Part shown: positions 49,151-59,895 of the stretch, in pieces | Layout: each line of letters begins with the position of its first letter | How positions within the stretch are numbered: position 1 is the first letter of the stretch | Source of the DNA: Neurospora tetraspora | Lineage: Eukaryota; Ascomycota; Sordariomycetes; Sordariales; Sordariaceae | Reading direction: 5' to 3' | Length of the DNA stretch: 64,000 bases | Assembly: GCF_033439725.1 (NCBI RefSeq) | Contig: NW_026944387.1 | Coordinates: 4,550,969-4,614,968, forward strand | Program-made: the position numbers and the translations under genes | Notes under the pieces: generated by a model | What the model was told of the DNA's origin: nothing | What the model saw: only the letters and a program-made list of their open reading frames with translations | The model's database searches: none

Positions 49151-50034
49151 TTAGTGACCACCATGAACATGCGGATGCAGACTCTCCAACATATTCCTGT
49201 CCGCCGGGGTATGCGTGACCTTCCCCGGGGGATACCCATCATCCTTCTTATCCGACCGATGCTTATATGCCCAAGCAAACATCTTATCATAGCTGCGACA
49301 CATATGCGTTGCTCCAATGCCGTTGATGCCAACCTCCGTGAGTGGCTCAAAAGTCACATCGCCAGCACACATGATGGCCTGGCGGATGTAGTCGATGCAG
49401 TGGTCGCGGTGGTAAACGACTTCGTCGGCAGGATAGTCCTTGATGGACTCCGGCTCGTAGGCATACCGGATAAAGTTGAGACAGTGCAGCTGATGGAACA
49501 TGCTGATGCCGTACACCTTGCTCGTGTTTGGACTGTTGGGTGCGGGCAAGCTAGGAGGCAGATCGTGGGTGTGTTCGTTTGGGATTTCGACGATGCCGTC
49601 ACCTGGAGGCATCAAGCGCTTCCAGGCATCGTTGGAGCTGTTGCTGACTCCGCCGTAGAAGCCGTATGGTTGGAAGACCACGGGGGTGTCAAAGACGACT
49701 ACAAGCTTGCGTTAGCAATGGACTTGATGTTTGAGGATTCTGAAGGGCAAAACTCACGATCCGGCTCAAAGAAGTCTGGCTTCGAGCCACAGTTGAACTT
49801 GTTCAGAGAAGAGTTGACCCGAGCCCAAACGGCAACGCCGGCGATCAAGAGTAGAACATTGGCAACAAGTGCACCAACATTCCAGTTGAGCCACCTGCTT
49901 CCCTTTGAGCCATGCCTTGAAAGGCCGTCTTCAGACATGAGACCGTTTCGAAGGAGGTACTGCTTGTCTTCGTCCATGATGGTGTCTGAAGATGAAGAGC
50001 CTGGGTAAGACTGTTCCCCAATAGAAGAGGGCAT
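49151..50034 (-). CDS. UstYa-family (DUF3328) oxidase-like membrane protein
   Basis: Two exons, 50034-49758 and 49698-49151, joined over a 59-nt intron (GTGAGT...TAG), give about 274 residues. A Ser-rich cytosolic N-terminus is followed by one membrane segment (about 52-71). The domain has H-Q-L-H-C at 161-165 and H-R-D-H-C at 189-193, so the spacing between the motifs is shorter than in the neighbour at 46457 (24 against 45 residues). I preferred the ATG at 50034 to an upstream in-frame ATG at 50097. The shorter loop and diverged sequence suggest a different step or subfamily. It is transcribed away from the precursor gene, 1.26 kb apart, and could share an upstream region with it. Confidence 0.9.
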
Positions 50035-51292
50035 GTTGGAAACTCTGAAGGAAATGACTTGGGATTTCTGATTCCTACTTCCACTTCTCAGGTCCAAGAT
50101 ACCCCCATGATATTACACCTTTTTGGCCATCGAAGGCCAAGCGATATGACATACCCCGCGTACCTCACTCTGATTCAGCACCTCGTGAACCGCGATGCTT
50201 CCGCCAAGGAGTTTTCTGCGTACAGCGTATCGTTAGACCCAAAGAGGAAGCTGTGGAGGTGAAGCTGCAGCGCGAATAGTGCGGGAGACTTTGATAGCAC
50301 GTGTTAGCGTCGTTACAGCGCGAATCAGCATCCGATGGCCTGTAAGCAGTGCCTACCTCTAAGTGCGAAAACCCCAGAAACACACACCGTCCAGACTGCT
50401 GTCAGATCGCACTTGGCCATGTAAGTCGGCCCGGGGTTCCACATTCCTGTTCTGGAACGACATGCTGATGTGTCAACCCATTTGAGCATCGAGTCCTCCT
50501 CGTACAGCGTCCCCGAAGTCGGAGACAGGTTTCCCGAAGGTTGATGGAACATGTGATGGTCGACCGGCTAAAACTACGGCCGATTTGCTGACCGGAAACA
50601 GCCCCGGACACCGGTGACAGACTGGATTTGGGCGTCTCAGCACTGGGGACCTGATATGTGCGGAAACCGAGGAAAGGGAAGGGTGACAGGCGAGCGGCAT
50701 GACACTACTGTACTGCTCCAGTTACGAGAAAGCGGACGCGAAGACCGAAGTGGTTGTCAAGGGCAAACAGGTTATCAAGAGCCAATAGTGTTCCTTTACC
50801 CCGCGAAGACCGTGAACAGGAGCTCGAGATCGTGACAGGATTTGACTGAGGCAAGGGGCGATGGAGGATACAGAGCCACAATTCAAGCCTCTATGTTGAC
50901 GGTCGTTCATCACCTTCCTCTTCTAGCGCTTTGGGAAAGGCGCGAGACTTTTGTTGACGACATGAACGGTGTCGGACACACAAGTCAGTATCGGCATTGC
51001 CATTACGTGAACGAAGCAGCGTTGAGTAACGTAAGACGTCCAGGAGTAAGACGACATCGATCCGGTGCTAGCAGCCAATAAGCAGCTATGTCATGAGCCC
51101 CTGTGGACTGTACTCTCTGGTCCCAAATGGCATTGGGGGGGAAAGGTTGGTGAACCATGGAAGAAGGACCAACTCGTCAACATACGATATAAGGCAGCCC
51201 AGTCTCCACGTCTCGAGTCGAAAGCATACCTACATCAGTTAGCACACCTCCAACTGCCTTCTCCTCTTTGCCACCCATCACTCTGACAGACC
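50035..51292. other. Divergent intergenic region between a UstYa-like gene and the precursor gene
   Basis: About 1.26 kb between divergent genes, so it should contain both promoters. A TATAAG box at 51188-51193 lies about 105 bp before the precursor ATG. No transcription-factor site can be named. The short ORFs are unsupported. Confidence 0.55.
51188..51193 (+). promoter_or_regulatory. TATA-like box of the precursor gene
   Basis: TATAAG in CGATATAAGGCAGC, about 105 bp before the ATG at 51293. It is followed by a CT/CA-rich leader typical of strongly expressed fungal genes. Confidence 0.5.
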
Positions 51293-51772
51293 ATGAAGAC
51301 CACCGCTTCCATCACCCTCGGGGCTTTGCTCCTCCCTCTCCTCGCTTCAGCTGCCGCCATTCCCGCCTCCGCCCAAGCTGAGCCCGCCTATGTATGGGGA
51401 TCCCGCGGCACCAACAAGGCCCGTGAGCCCGAGCCTGCCAACACTCAAGCCGAACCCGCCTATGTCTGGGGCTCTCGCGGCAACAACAAGGCCCGTGAGA
51501 CCGAAGCCGACGCCGCCAAGGTCGGTGCTGAACCTGCCTACGTCTGGGGCTCCCGTGGCACCAACAAGGCTCGCGAGGCCGAGGCCGCCCAGGCCGCACC
51601 TGCCTACGTCTGGGCTTCCCGCGGCAGCACCAAGCGTGAAGCTGATCCCGCCGACAAGGCAGCTGAGCCTGCTTACGTGTGGGGCTCTCGTGGCTCGAGC
51701 AAGCGTGAAGCAGATCCCGCCGACAAGGCAGCTGAGCCTGCGTATGTCTGGGGAAGCCGGGGCAGCAACTAA
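51293..51772 (+). CDS. Candidate dikaritin-type RiPP precursor with six YVW(G/A)SRG repeats
   Basis: Single exon, 159 residues. A signal peptide covers about 1-22. Six tandem repeats of 22-26 residues follow. Each has (A-E-P)-A-Y-V-W-G-S-R-G, with the Tyr at 33, 57, 83, 105, 128 and 151; the fourth reads Y-V-W-A-S-R-G. Spacers contain K-A-R-E after repeats 1-3, K-R-E-A-D-P after 4 and 5, and the protein stops two residues after the last core. K-R is a Kex2 site. The following E-A/D-P and other X-Ala/X-Pro pairs fit dipeptidyl trimming. This layout of signal peptide, near-identical repeats with an aromatic core and protease sites, next to UstYa genes, is that of dikaritin precursors (ustiloxin, phomopsin, asperipin types). 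I do not recognise this core from a known product. An alpha-type pheromone is the main alternative, but the core lacks its Cys pair and C-terminal Trp. Confidence 0.85.
   Translation: MKTTASITLGALLLPLLASAAAIPASAQAEPAYVWGSRGTNKAREPEPANTQAEPAYVWGSRGNNKARETEADAAKVGAEPAYVWGSRGTNKAREAEAAQAAPAYVWASRGSTKREADPADKAAEPAYVWGSRGSSKREADPADKAAEPAYVWGSRGSN
51386..51772 (+). repeat. Six in-frame tandem repeats of the precursor core
   Basis: Repeat units of about 66-78 bp encode the core and spacer. Cores are nearly identical in protein but differ at synonymous positions, which suggests selection on the peptide and not only recent duplication. Units 4-6 (Ser/Lys-Arg spacers) are more alike to each other than to units 1-3. 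Confidence 0.85.
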
Positions 51773-54265
51773 GACTTTCTTGGGATAGGTCGACGATGTA
51801 TGATGTTATGACAAGGGACGGATCGGTGGGAAGGGATCGGACAGCGGGCTGTTAAGTAGGATGGAGGTTTGGTTTGTCGGAATGGGTCGGGGTATTCGAG
51901 TGTCGGTCGAGACCTCGAGAGAAATGCGGAGGAGTCTGTACGGGTAGATTGCTGTTAGCCATGGCCGATAGAACCAAGGTTGCGGTGCCAAATGCCCAAA
52001 GATTGATGCTTTCCCAACTTGAGTACATGTAGTCGCTCTTCGTGGGTTGAAGATTTCCTGGTTCTGAAGTGCTGCCAGGTGGTTTGGGCGGTCGACTGTC
52101 GGCTGGAACAAGAGGGGCCCTCCAAGGCGCTTGGGCACCAACTTGAGTGCTGATGGAGGGGACGAAGACGACGTAAAAGGAGCATTGAAAGATTTGGCCT
52201 AGTCGTATACGCTCAGCGCTTCCTGGCCGGAACAGGCGTGACAGGATTGCTGGAACTGTTGATATCCTGGGGAATGTTGCGGCTGCTCCGTGGTGTCGAG
52301 CTCAAACTGTTTGCCCGGCTGCAGACCTCTGTGCGTGCCAGGCTGCATCGGGCGGATTGGTCATTACGTCATTCGGAGATGCCGCATGTTCAATCTGTCA
52401 GCCTTGCATTCCATTTGCCTCACACCAGGCGTCGCTTCCTCCCACCTGTCGTCCAATGTTTTTACCCCTGGCCCATTGCTGTGGTGACCCGGAATCCGCA
52501 GCCACAACCCATGGCAGACACTCGACGGTTTTCCCATCATGAACCATACCAATCACCCCATAGTTGGCACCCGGGTAGAGACGCCAGTCGGAATTCCGAT
52601 GTCCAGTTTGCATCTAAATTGGAGGAAATCTTCTGACACTTTTACTGGCCGAACTTGCATCTCCAGGGACACGCTGCCATCAACCCAGTCTGCTCTGTCC
52701 ACTCCTTGTGTCGGATAAGTGTGACGACATTGAGCAGAACCAGGGTTGAAATTGTTGGAAGCATCAGCCAGCAGTTTGATGTTCTGTGTCCAAGTGTTCC
52801 GGCGAAATGCCCGGTCGAGTATCCCCCTTCCCTCTTCGTCTGAGCCGGCTATGAGCTACACGATCGGCAAGCACGCAGTTAGCTGGAAACAACTTTAATC
52901 ATCAGACCAACAACTGTTTTCGGGATTCGGGTTGATCGTGGTAGTGAGGTACCCTACGCTAGGTATAAGTGGTTGTCGTTTTTGATGGGAAGTTTGCGAA
53001 TGACTGCCGTCTTTCAGGGACAAGGACATGGAACGCACCTAAATCTTCCTCCACGACGTTCGTACCGACTGGCCGATGTTTGACACTGCTGTGCCATACG
53101 CGAATCTATTCCTCACGTCGCTTGGCCAGATAATTCTCATTGCTTCAGAGTATCAAGGTGGAATATCGTGTTTCTGCCCGGATGCTGGCAGTTGTTTGCG
53201 ATCTTACGAGATTTCCAAACCTCGTCTATGTCGTTTCGCCGAGAGGAATTTACCATCACGGCCCTGTATGAGTCACGACTTGACTCCCCTGAGCCTGTCT
53301 CATTTCTCCACGAACAGCGGAATATATTTTTTAACCTTTCCGCACCTGTTCCCTTCTAGATATCCGGAAACCAACGGCTAATCCCTCCAACGTTTCCCCT
53401 CTCCAGCCTCAGCTGAAGGCGTTCGAGCTGCGCCGAGCCTCCAATTAAGGTAGCGCATCAAGATTGTGGTGGCGGCGGCAACTCCCAGCTTCTAGATCAA
53501 GCAGTTGAGATCGTGAGTGTGCCCCCCATCGAAGGAGCACCGTTGTTTCGCCATTGTTCGGGTGCCTGTTGATCCCACTTCCAAGGCGCGAATGGGAGGG
53601 GCAACGAGTCTGGATCGGGCAGGTCCCAGATGCACAATTGCACATTGGCATTTCTTATCTTGCTGAATTTCCAATCCATTGCAAGCCAATTCCTCACATT
53701 TCCCAGCTTTCCCACGAAATCAGCGCGGGAATGCAACCACACAACCACACATAACCCCGTACTGTCGCAACTGAACTGCCAGAAACAGCCTAGCTCCGGC
53801 ACTGCCAAAAACTTCTAAACCGTCGATCCTGTTGTTCACCATGTGGTTTTGGAGGGAAACCCCACGCGGTTGGCTGCACTTTGCAGTCACTGATGGGGAA
53901 GCAATGCATGGAAGCGACTCGGCAATCGTTCTCACACCTCGATGCAGTTGAGCCCAATGGATCCAATAGACTGCCATTGACTGCTGGAAAGAGGAAGGTG
54001 TCTGCCAGCCGCCCAGAAGAGAAACTATCGCGTGCTCACCTCTGCATGAACGAACAAACAATCAAAGAACGCGGGGTTCGTGGATGGAGGAGCAAGGAAG
54101 GCCTCAGCGGACATGCCGACGTTGGAAAGCGTGCGAGACATGGAGTTCCAGCATCGTGGATCAAGAGCCACGAGGGGTATAAGATGGCATTGCTGCGCTC
54201 TTCATCCGCTTGTCGGGTTGCTGTTTGCTTGAGTTGTCGTTGAACGCACACACACATCCGACAAC
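51773..54265. other. 2.5-kb intergenic region, no gene recognised
   Basis: Normal composition with many short ORFs on both strands and no family motifs. The right end holds the aminopeptidase promoter, with TATAAG at 54178-54183, about 88 bp before its ATG. Confidence 0.5.
54178..54183 (+). promoter_or_regulatory. TATA-like box of the M28 peptidase gene
   Basis: TATAAG in GGGGTATAAGATGG, about 88 bp before the ATG at 54266. Confidence 0.45.
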
Positions 54266-55624
54266 ATGCGTGCCTCGGCCCTCTTCACTCTCCTCGCCAG
54301 CTCGGCTGGCTTTGTCGCCGCCGTCCCTCCTGCCGGTGCCGCCAAGGCCGCTGGTCTCCGTCTCATCAAGACCTCCCCCGAGGATAAGGGCACTTGGGTG
54401 ACTGAGGAGCAGAAGATCACCCAGTACCGCAACAAGCGCATCGGCTTCGTCGACATCACCGACATCACCGTGAGTTCCACAAGTCCCAACCCCGGTCATG
54501 AACCCAATACCCATCAAGCTCCCGAACTACCCTATGTCCAGGACTGGTGCTGACCACAACTAGGACGCCTCCGTCCTCACTGCCCTCTCCAACCCTGACG
54601 GTGCTCCTGCCAAATCCGACTTCTCAGCCCAAGCCGTCACATACCCTACCGCCGTCTCCCACCAAACCCAGGTCAACTCCCTTCTCTCTCAAGTGTCAAC
54701 CACCAACCCTAAGTCGTGGCTGCTCACCCTCACCAACTTCTACAACCGGTACTACAAGTCCACATACGGCACGCAGGCCGGTACCTGGCTGTATGACACC
54801 ATTGTCTCCGTCGCCTCCGCCAACTCGGCCATCACCGTGACCAAGTTCACCCACTCGTGGAACCAGCCCTCCATCATCGCCAAGATCCCCGGTACCAGCA
54901 GCAACCTGGTTATCGTGAGCGCCCACTATGACTCGACCGGCGGCTCGTCCACCGCACGTGGACCCGGCGCCGACGACAACGGCTCGGGCGTCGTCGTCAT
55001 CCTCGAGGCCCTCCGCGTTCTCGCCAACGCCAAGTTCGCTCCCAAGGACACGCTCGAGTTCCACTTCTACTCTGCTGAAGAGGGTGGTCTTTTGGGTTCT
55101 GCTGCCGTCTTCTCCAGCTACAGGTCCGCTGGCAAGAGCGTGTATGCCGTCATGAACCAGGACATGGCTGGATACTCTCCCAGTGGAAAGATTTCGATCT
55201 ATACTGACTATGTCGACACCTCGTTGACTGCGTACACCCGCGTTATTGCGACTGCTTATACCGGCGCGACAACTAGCGATAAGTGCGGCTATGGATGCTC
55301 GGATCATGCCTCGGCCAGGTCTAACGGTTTCCGTAAGTTGCTGTCTCCTGGTTTGTGGTGTTCGAGAAGAATTCAATGACTGACCTGTGGTTTCCAGCTG
55401 CTGCCTACGTCTGCGATGAGCCCATGGATACCGCCACTCCTTACCTCCACTCTTCCAACGATGTGAGTACTAGCTTTGAGAACCCGCCCCGCGATCATTG
55501 TCCGTGGGCTGCTGCTAACTCGATGTCCCCACGCAAACAGGCTTACTCCACCATCATGTGGGATGCTGTCCTCCGCCATGCCAAGTTCACGACTGCCTTC
55601 CTTGTTGAGGCTTCCTACCTTTAA
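54266..55624 (+). CDS. Secreted M28-family leucine aminopeptidase
   Basis: Four exons, 54266-54469, 54564-55332, 55398-55462 and 55541-55624, join in frame to about 373 residues. A signal peptide covers about 1-19, followed by a propeptide. The mature M28 domain carries the two-zinc centre: H189 (S-A-H-Y-D-S), D205 (G-A-D-D-N-G-S-G), E240/E241 (S-A-E-E-G-G), D268 (N-Q-D-M-A-G-Y) and H342 (Y-L-H-S-S-N-D). A C-G-Y-G-C pair probably forms the disulphide seen in this family. It should release N-terminal residues from peptides outside the cell. Its place 2.5 kb from the precursor gene makes a trimming role possible, but this family is also a common nutritional secreted peptidase. Confidence 0.94.
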
Positions 55625-56499
55625 AGGGTTGTTGTGATGTCTTCTTTCCATCTTTTGTCTTGACGAGGCTAGGATCGAGTTTCGCATGTTAGGGGAATCA
55701 GTGTCATGCCGGCAAACCCAGGGCAAGAAAGAGGGGGTCCAATGACACGCGAATGTGTCGACTGTAGTGTCCATGTTGGGAGTGGCGCATGTGACGGATA
55801 GCTCCAGGCGAACACTTCGTTGAGACCAATGAAGAACACATATTTGAGGCACAAGATCTGAAAGAGATACTCACCTTCCCTTTCTTGCTTCAATGACATC
55901 AACCTCAAAGTCAGCATAACCTCTCCGGGACTGATAATGGGAAACGCAGAATCACACCACGACACACGACCGCACACGACCAGCAGACCTTCTCTCACTC
56001 TCCCCCGCTGCGGAGTCCGGTTTTACTGTCGAACACCAGTTGCTCGGCGCTCCAAAACCGAAACGCTCCGCCCTGAAGCCGTTCACTCAATCATCCACAA
56101 GTTTCCAGTGGTCCCCCAATCGCCAAGGTTCTCGGTGTGGACGTTATCAAAGGCCTTCTCAAGCGGGAGGAACATGCAAAGACAACAGCCAAGGGCCAAG
56201 CCTCTCCAACCGTGACGTGCCCAGAAAGTGGTAAGCCAATAAGCCAAATCACCCGATCATGATCCGCATCCACGCCTGAAGCCAAGGTATTGGTCGATGG
56301 TTGTGAGCCAATGCAAGCTGCTGATAAGCACTCTTGGCCGGTGTCGAACCTCTTGCCGTCTTTAAAGCGGACCATAATGGGCAATGGTGAGGGTTGTTGC
56401 CATGTTCAGGGCTTCATTCTCGGGTTAGATCAGCCGCCGTGGGTGGATGTCCTCTGGCAGGAGCATCTTGGTCCGTGGTGATCATTGCTTTCTTCGAAT
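55625..56499. other. Intergenic region
   Basis: No intact gene. The missing N-terminal half of the antiporter pseudogene would be expected on the right side here, but I cannot recognise it. Confidence 0.5.
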
Positions 56500-57735
56500 T
56501 TGTCCAGGACATGCACAGACCCGACCCTCAGTCAGGCCATTGCGAAGGGTTCTTTCGCGGACAAGTTTGTGGCTCATGATCTGCGTGAGATCATCTCGAG
56601 CGAAGCAGGCGCCAACGATGGCTTTGGTTTCCATTTCCTGACGTTGACTGTGTACTTGATGAGCCATGCCAATGGTGATGGTTCTTCTGGTGGACATGGC
56701 GCAGTGGCGGCGGCCGAGGTGGTCGCTCGGACTGCGGAAGGAGTGGGCAGGCTCGGTGGAGGCGTCGACGTAGCGATCGGAAACTGGGTGGTAGAGACGT
56801 GGCTGTACAGTTAGACCAGGTTCATCTTGCTGACACGCAACAGGAAATGGGTTGACTCCGAGTCTTACCTCCTCTACCCTACCGCTCTAGGCCTCGCCTC
56901 TTCCTTGTAGGCATCTGCGGCATGCTCGGCACCGACGTCCTGCTCGCCTGCTTTGTCGCTGGCAACGCCATGAACTGGGACGGCGAGTTCCTCCGCGAGA
57001 CCGAAGCGCGCCATGACGAGGTCAACTCTTGCATGGACGTCTTGCTCAACTTTGGCGGCTTCATGTACATCGGTACCATGATGCCGTGGAGCGAGCTCCA
57101 CCAGCCCGACATCACCGGCCTGACTTGGGGACACCTGATCGGCCTTGGCTTCCTCGTTCTCTTCCGCCGTATCCCCGCCATCCTTGGCATGTACAAGTTG
57201 ATGCCAAAGGCGTGCAACAACTACAAGGAGGCCTTCTTTATGGGTTACTTTGGTCCTATCGGTGCCGGCGCTGTGTTCTACGTTTGAGCACACCCGCCAC
57301 TTGTACCCCGAGCTGGGCCATGGGGACGAGGAGGAGACCCCCCTCGTGCACATCATGATTCCCGTTGTGTATTTCCTCGTCTTGTTCTCGATCGTGTGCA
57401 CGGGTTGTCGATTCCGGGCCTCAACTTGATCTTCAAGTTTTGCGGTGTCAAGCCGATTATGGACGATGCGGTCGTGGTGCGTTGCAAGGCTGTTCGGGTG
57501 CCGACGCCTGCCAATGCCGAGGTGAACGACAATAAGACGTTTGTCGCGTACAACCGCTTCTCAAGGCCGTTATTCGAGCCGGGCGAGCTGCCGATTGTCG
57601 AGGGGCGCTACAGTGGGCACATGCATCATGACGGCGGTCGGGCGGCGACGCCTGATTCGGTCGAGCTTGGGAAGGAGATGAGTTCGGGCAGTCAGAGCAA
57701 TCGCGCTATACGCTTTAGTCAGAACAGGTTCTGAG
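56500..57735 (+). pseudogene. Na+/H+ antiporter (fungal Nha1-like) pseudogene, 5'-truncated with frameshifts
   Basis: The sequence matches the fungal plasma-membrane Na+/H+ antiporter family in pieces. 56512-56660 carries C-T-D-P-T-L-S-Q-A-I-A-K-G and the S-S-E-A-G-A-N-D-G segment. 56922-57287 carries the long run with W-D-G-E-F, H-D-E-V-N-S-C and F-M-G-Y-F-G-P-I-G-A-G. 57396-57734 carries the tail with H-G-L-S-I-P. The pieces are in different frames. Shifts are needed near 56905, near 57286 (one extra T before the E-H-T-R-H stretch) and near 57398. A plausible intron near 56803-56860 may also be used. The N-terminal about 150 residues are absent. The gene is therefore broken and cannot give a full transporter. 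Confidence 0.88.
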
Positions 57736-59094
57736 TACGGTAGGGATTGTAGGAGAGGGTAGCGTAGGTATCTTGTTTTTAGTTACGTACAGTTAGCGAA
57801 TTGGATACTTTTTAGAAGTGTTGCAAGGAGGAGAATCATTCCTATGCTCCGTCGGATTGGAGATGCAAACAGAAGTGACGCTGCCGCATGCTTCCCGGCA
57901 AATTCCCGGCCGGCAAGGTTTGCCGGTCTTGGCGCAGAGTTCGCAGCACTAACACTCCGGCAGGCAACATGATTCCGATGTCCACATCAACAATCGTGGC
58001 CGTGGGAGACAACTTCACCAAAAGCAGCATAGTTTGCGGTTAGAAAGCGATGCGTTGGCGGTACATCACCTTCGTTTCGTGGTGCTACTGCTCAGAAGCT
58101 ATGATTTCAAAGAGCGTCACTAACTCTGCACCATTCCAGTCCTTGCACAATAGTCCACCTTCATGCGTGGACCACTTCCCCTGGCCTCGCGGTCATTGCC
58201 TTCCACTTGCCCTCAAGGCCTCAAGGCTCAAGCTGACCTCAACCCGAACATCACGAACACGACCGCCTCAACGACAACCGGCAATGTGATTTCCACCACC
58301 TTATGTCTAGCGGCATTAACCTTGGCTTCATATGATGCCGCCCACCACAAGTGTCTCGGTTGGAGGTACCCAAGCATGATGCCCAACAGACATTGCAATC
58401 TTCCAAAGTCCTGCTCAATGTCGTGTTCTACTTCACGCATCTCGTTCCACAGCGCATAGTCGCTCCGAACTTGGGAAACTTTGCTAACAATGTCATTCAA
58501 CCGAAGTCGAGCGGTTGCGGACCAAATGATGTCTTCGTATGGAATGTCTATCTCGAGAGTGCCGGTCTGTTGATTCTGATCGTTGTGTCGTGGAGAGTAC
58601 GAGTCAGAGTGGCACCCACCCTGCCACCCTGGCAAGCTGACAAGCCGCCAGCCTTATAAGTGCACAACGACCATTGGCTGTTTGACTTCCTTTTTCTGTC
58701 CACGCGTCTCTGTGTTTGAGAACATGAATAGAAGGTACCAACCGAACATCATGATCTCAGTTAATGCTGCAAGGGGACCTTGATGACTCTGTTTGCAGCA
58801 TTCATTGGACATTCTTTAGATGGATGATGTTTGCCAGCTTCATCAGGACTTCTGTACGTCTTCGAACCCCGGAAGTATGAATTACCGAGCCTCACACAAC
58901 CATAGTGTATCATGGCCAACGGCAACATCGCATCCACGACATGCAGAGGTTCGATATAAAGAGAAGTCATTCCCAGATCCCAAAGCCCACCCGAACAACA
59001 CAGACTTGACAGTCAACAGTCCAAAGACCTTCAACCGTTCCAAACCCCCAGAGCAAAACCAACACGAATACCAGTTACAAGCACCACCACCAAG
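57736..59094. other. Intergenic region with a weak minus-strand ORF
   Basis: Normal composition. A 135-codon minus-strand ORF at 58228-58635 has a helix-like middle but no family, start context or partner exon that I can support. A TATAAA box at 58955-58960 probably serves the gene at 59095. Confidence 0.45.
58955..58960 (+). promoter_or_regulatory. TATA-like box of the 59095 gene
   Basis: TATAAA in TCGATATAAAGAGAAG, about 135 bp before the ATG. A long CA-rich leader follows. Confidence 0.45.
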
Positions 59095-59673
59095 ATGTCC
59101 AACCCCAACATTCCCACCATCAGGAGAAACTGCGCCACCCCGGACCTCCCTTCCTTGATCCAAGAAACCATCGACAACCCGCTGCCGTTCTCTGCCAAAC
59201 ACCAGAACCCCCGATACCATGGACGTGCCGCGGGCAACACGATGCCCACCGGCCTGGAAACAGCCGCCCACCAGGTTTCCGAGCAGCTCCAGCGCTGGCA
59301 TGATGCTCACAAAGGCAAATACTCGTCGGCAACTCTCGAGACGTTGAAAGCGCTGGAAAAGCAGGTGCAGGCTCTTCGCGAGGCCAGATGGAGCGGTGTT
59401 ATCCCGATCCGCTCAGGTGATGGTGCCAAGATTCTTTGCATTCTGGCGCAGTTGAAGGCCATGAGGGACTATATGGATAAAGTTGACGACATGGAAAAGG
59501 ACTGGGTGTGGGTTGAAACCCCTGATCCAAAGGGTCCAGACTCGGATATTGATGGGGAGTATGTGGTTGTTGAGGTGAACGGGGAGGAAGATGTGAACGG
59601 AGGGAAAGATATTGGTGAGCAGGGCTTGCTCGCCACCGTGCAGATGTACCTGAGGGCTTTGACAGTCCATTAG
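59095..59673 (+). CDS. Hypothetical protein, single exon
   Basis: 192 residues, not recognised. It has no signal peptide or membrane segment. Residues about 50-90 form an amphipathic helix (S-E-Q-L-Q-R-W-H...L-K-A-L-E-K-Q-V-Q). Residues about 115-135 form another (A-Q-L-K-A-M-R-D-Y-M). The C-terminal 60 residues are acidic. A TATAAA box at 58955 and a CA-rich leader directly before the ATG support it as a real gene. Its 3' end faces the OPT gene 220 bp away. Confidence 0.6.
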   Translation: MSNPNIPTIRRNCATPDLPSLIQETIDNPLPFSAKHQNPRYHGRAAGNTMPTGLETAAHQVSEQLQRWHDAHKGKYSSATLETLKALEKQVQALREARWSGVIPIRSGDGAKILCILAQLKAMRDYMDKVDDMEKDWVWVETPDPKGPDSDIDGEYVVVEVNGEEDVNGGKDIGEQGLLATVQMYLRALTVH

Positions 59674-59895
59674 GGACTTCTCAAGGCGTTACTGGATCAA
59701 CTGGCTTGAGTTGACGGGAAAGGCAGGAAAGAAGGACAATCTGTCAAAGGAAGCATCAGACGAAGCCGGGAGTGAAAGTGGTGACAGTTGATTGCTCTGG
59801 CCATGTCATCGTTGGCATCTATAGAAAGTAGTTTGACCACCAAGTCGTAACGAAACAAAGGGCGGTGAGGAACGCCGTACGGCCATGACAGAACC

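Noticed and set aside
49046-50008. 320-codon plus-strand ORF over the minus-strand UstYa gene
   Set aside because: The opposite strand carries both HxxHC motifs and proper splice sites. This ORF has none of its own.
51293-51772. Alpha-type mating pheromone precursor
   Set aside because: Repeats and K-R-E-A-like spacers fit, but the core lacks the Cys pair and C-terminal Trp of ascomycete alpha pheromones, and UstYa genes lie next to it. Kept as the main alternative.
58228-58635. 135-codon minus-strand ORF
   Set aside because: Helix-like middle part but no homology I can name, no promoter and no partner exon. Not strong enough to call.
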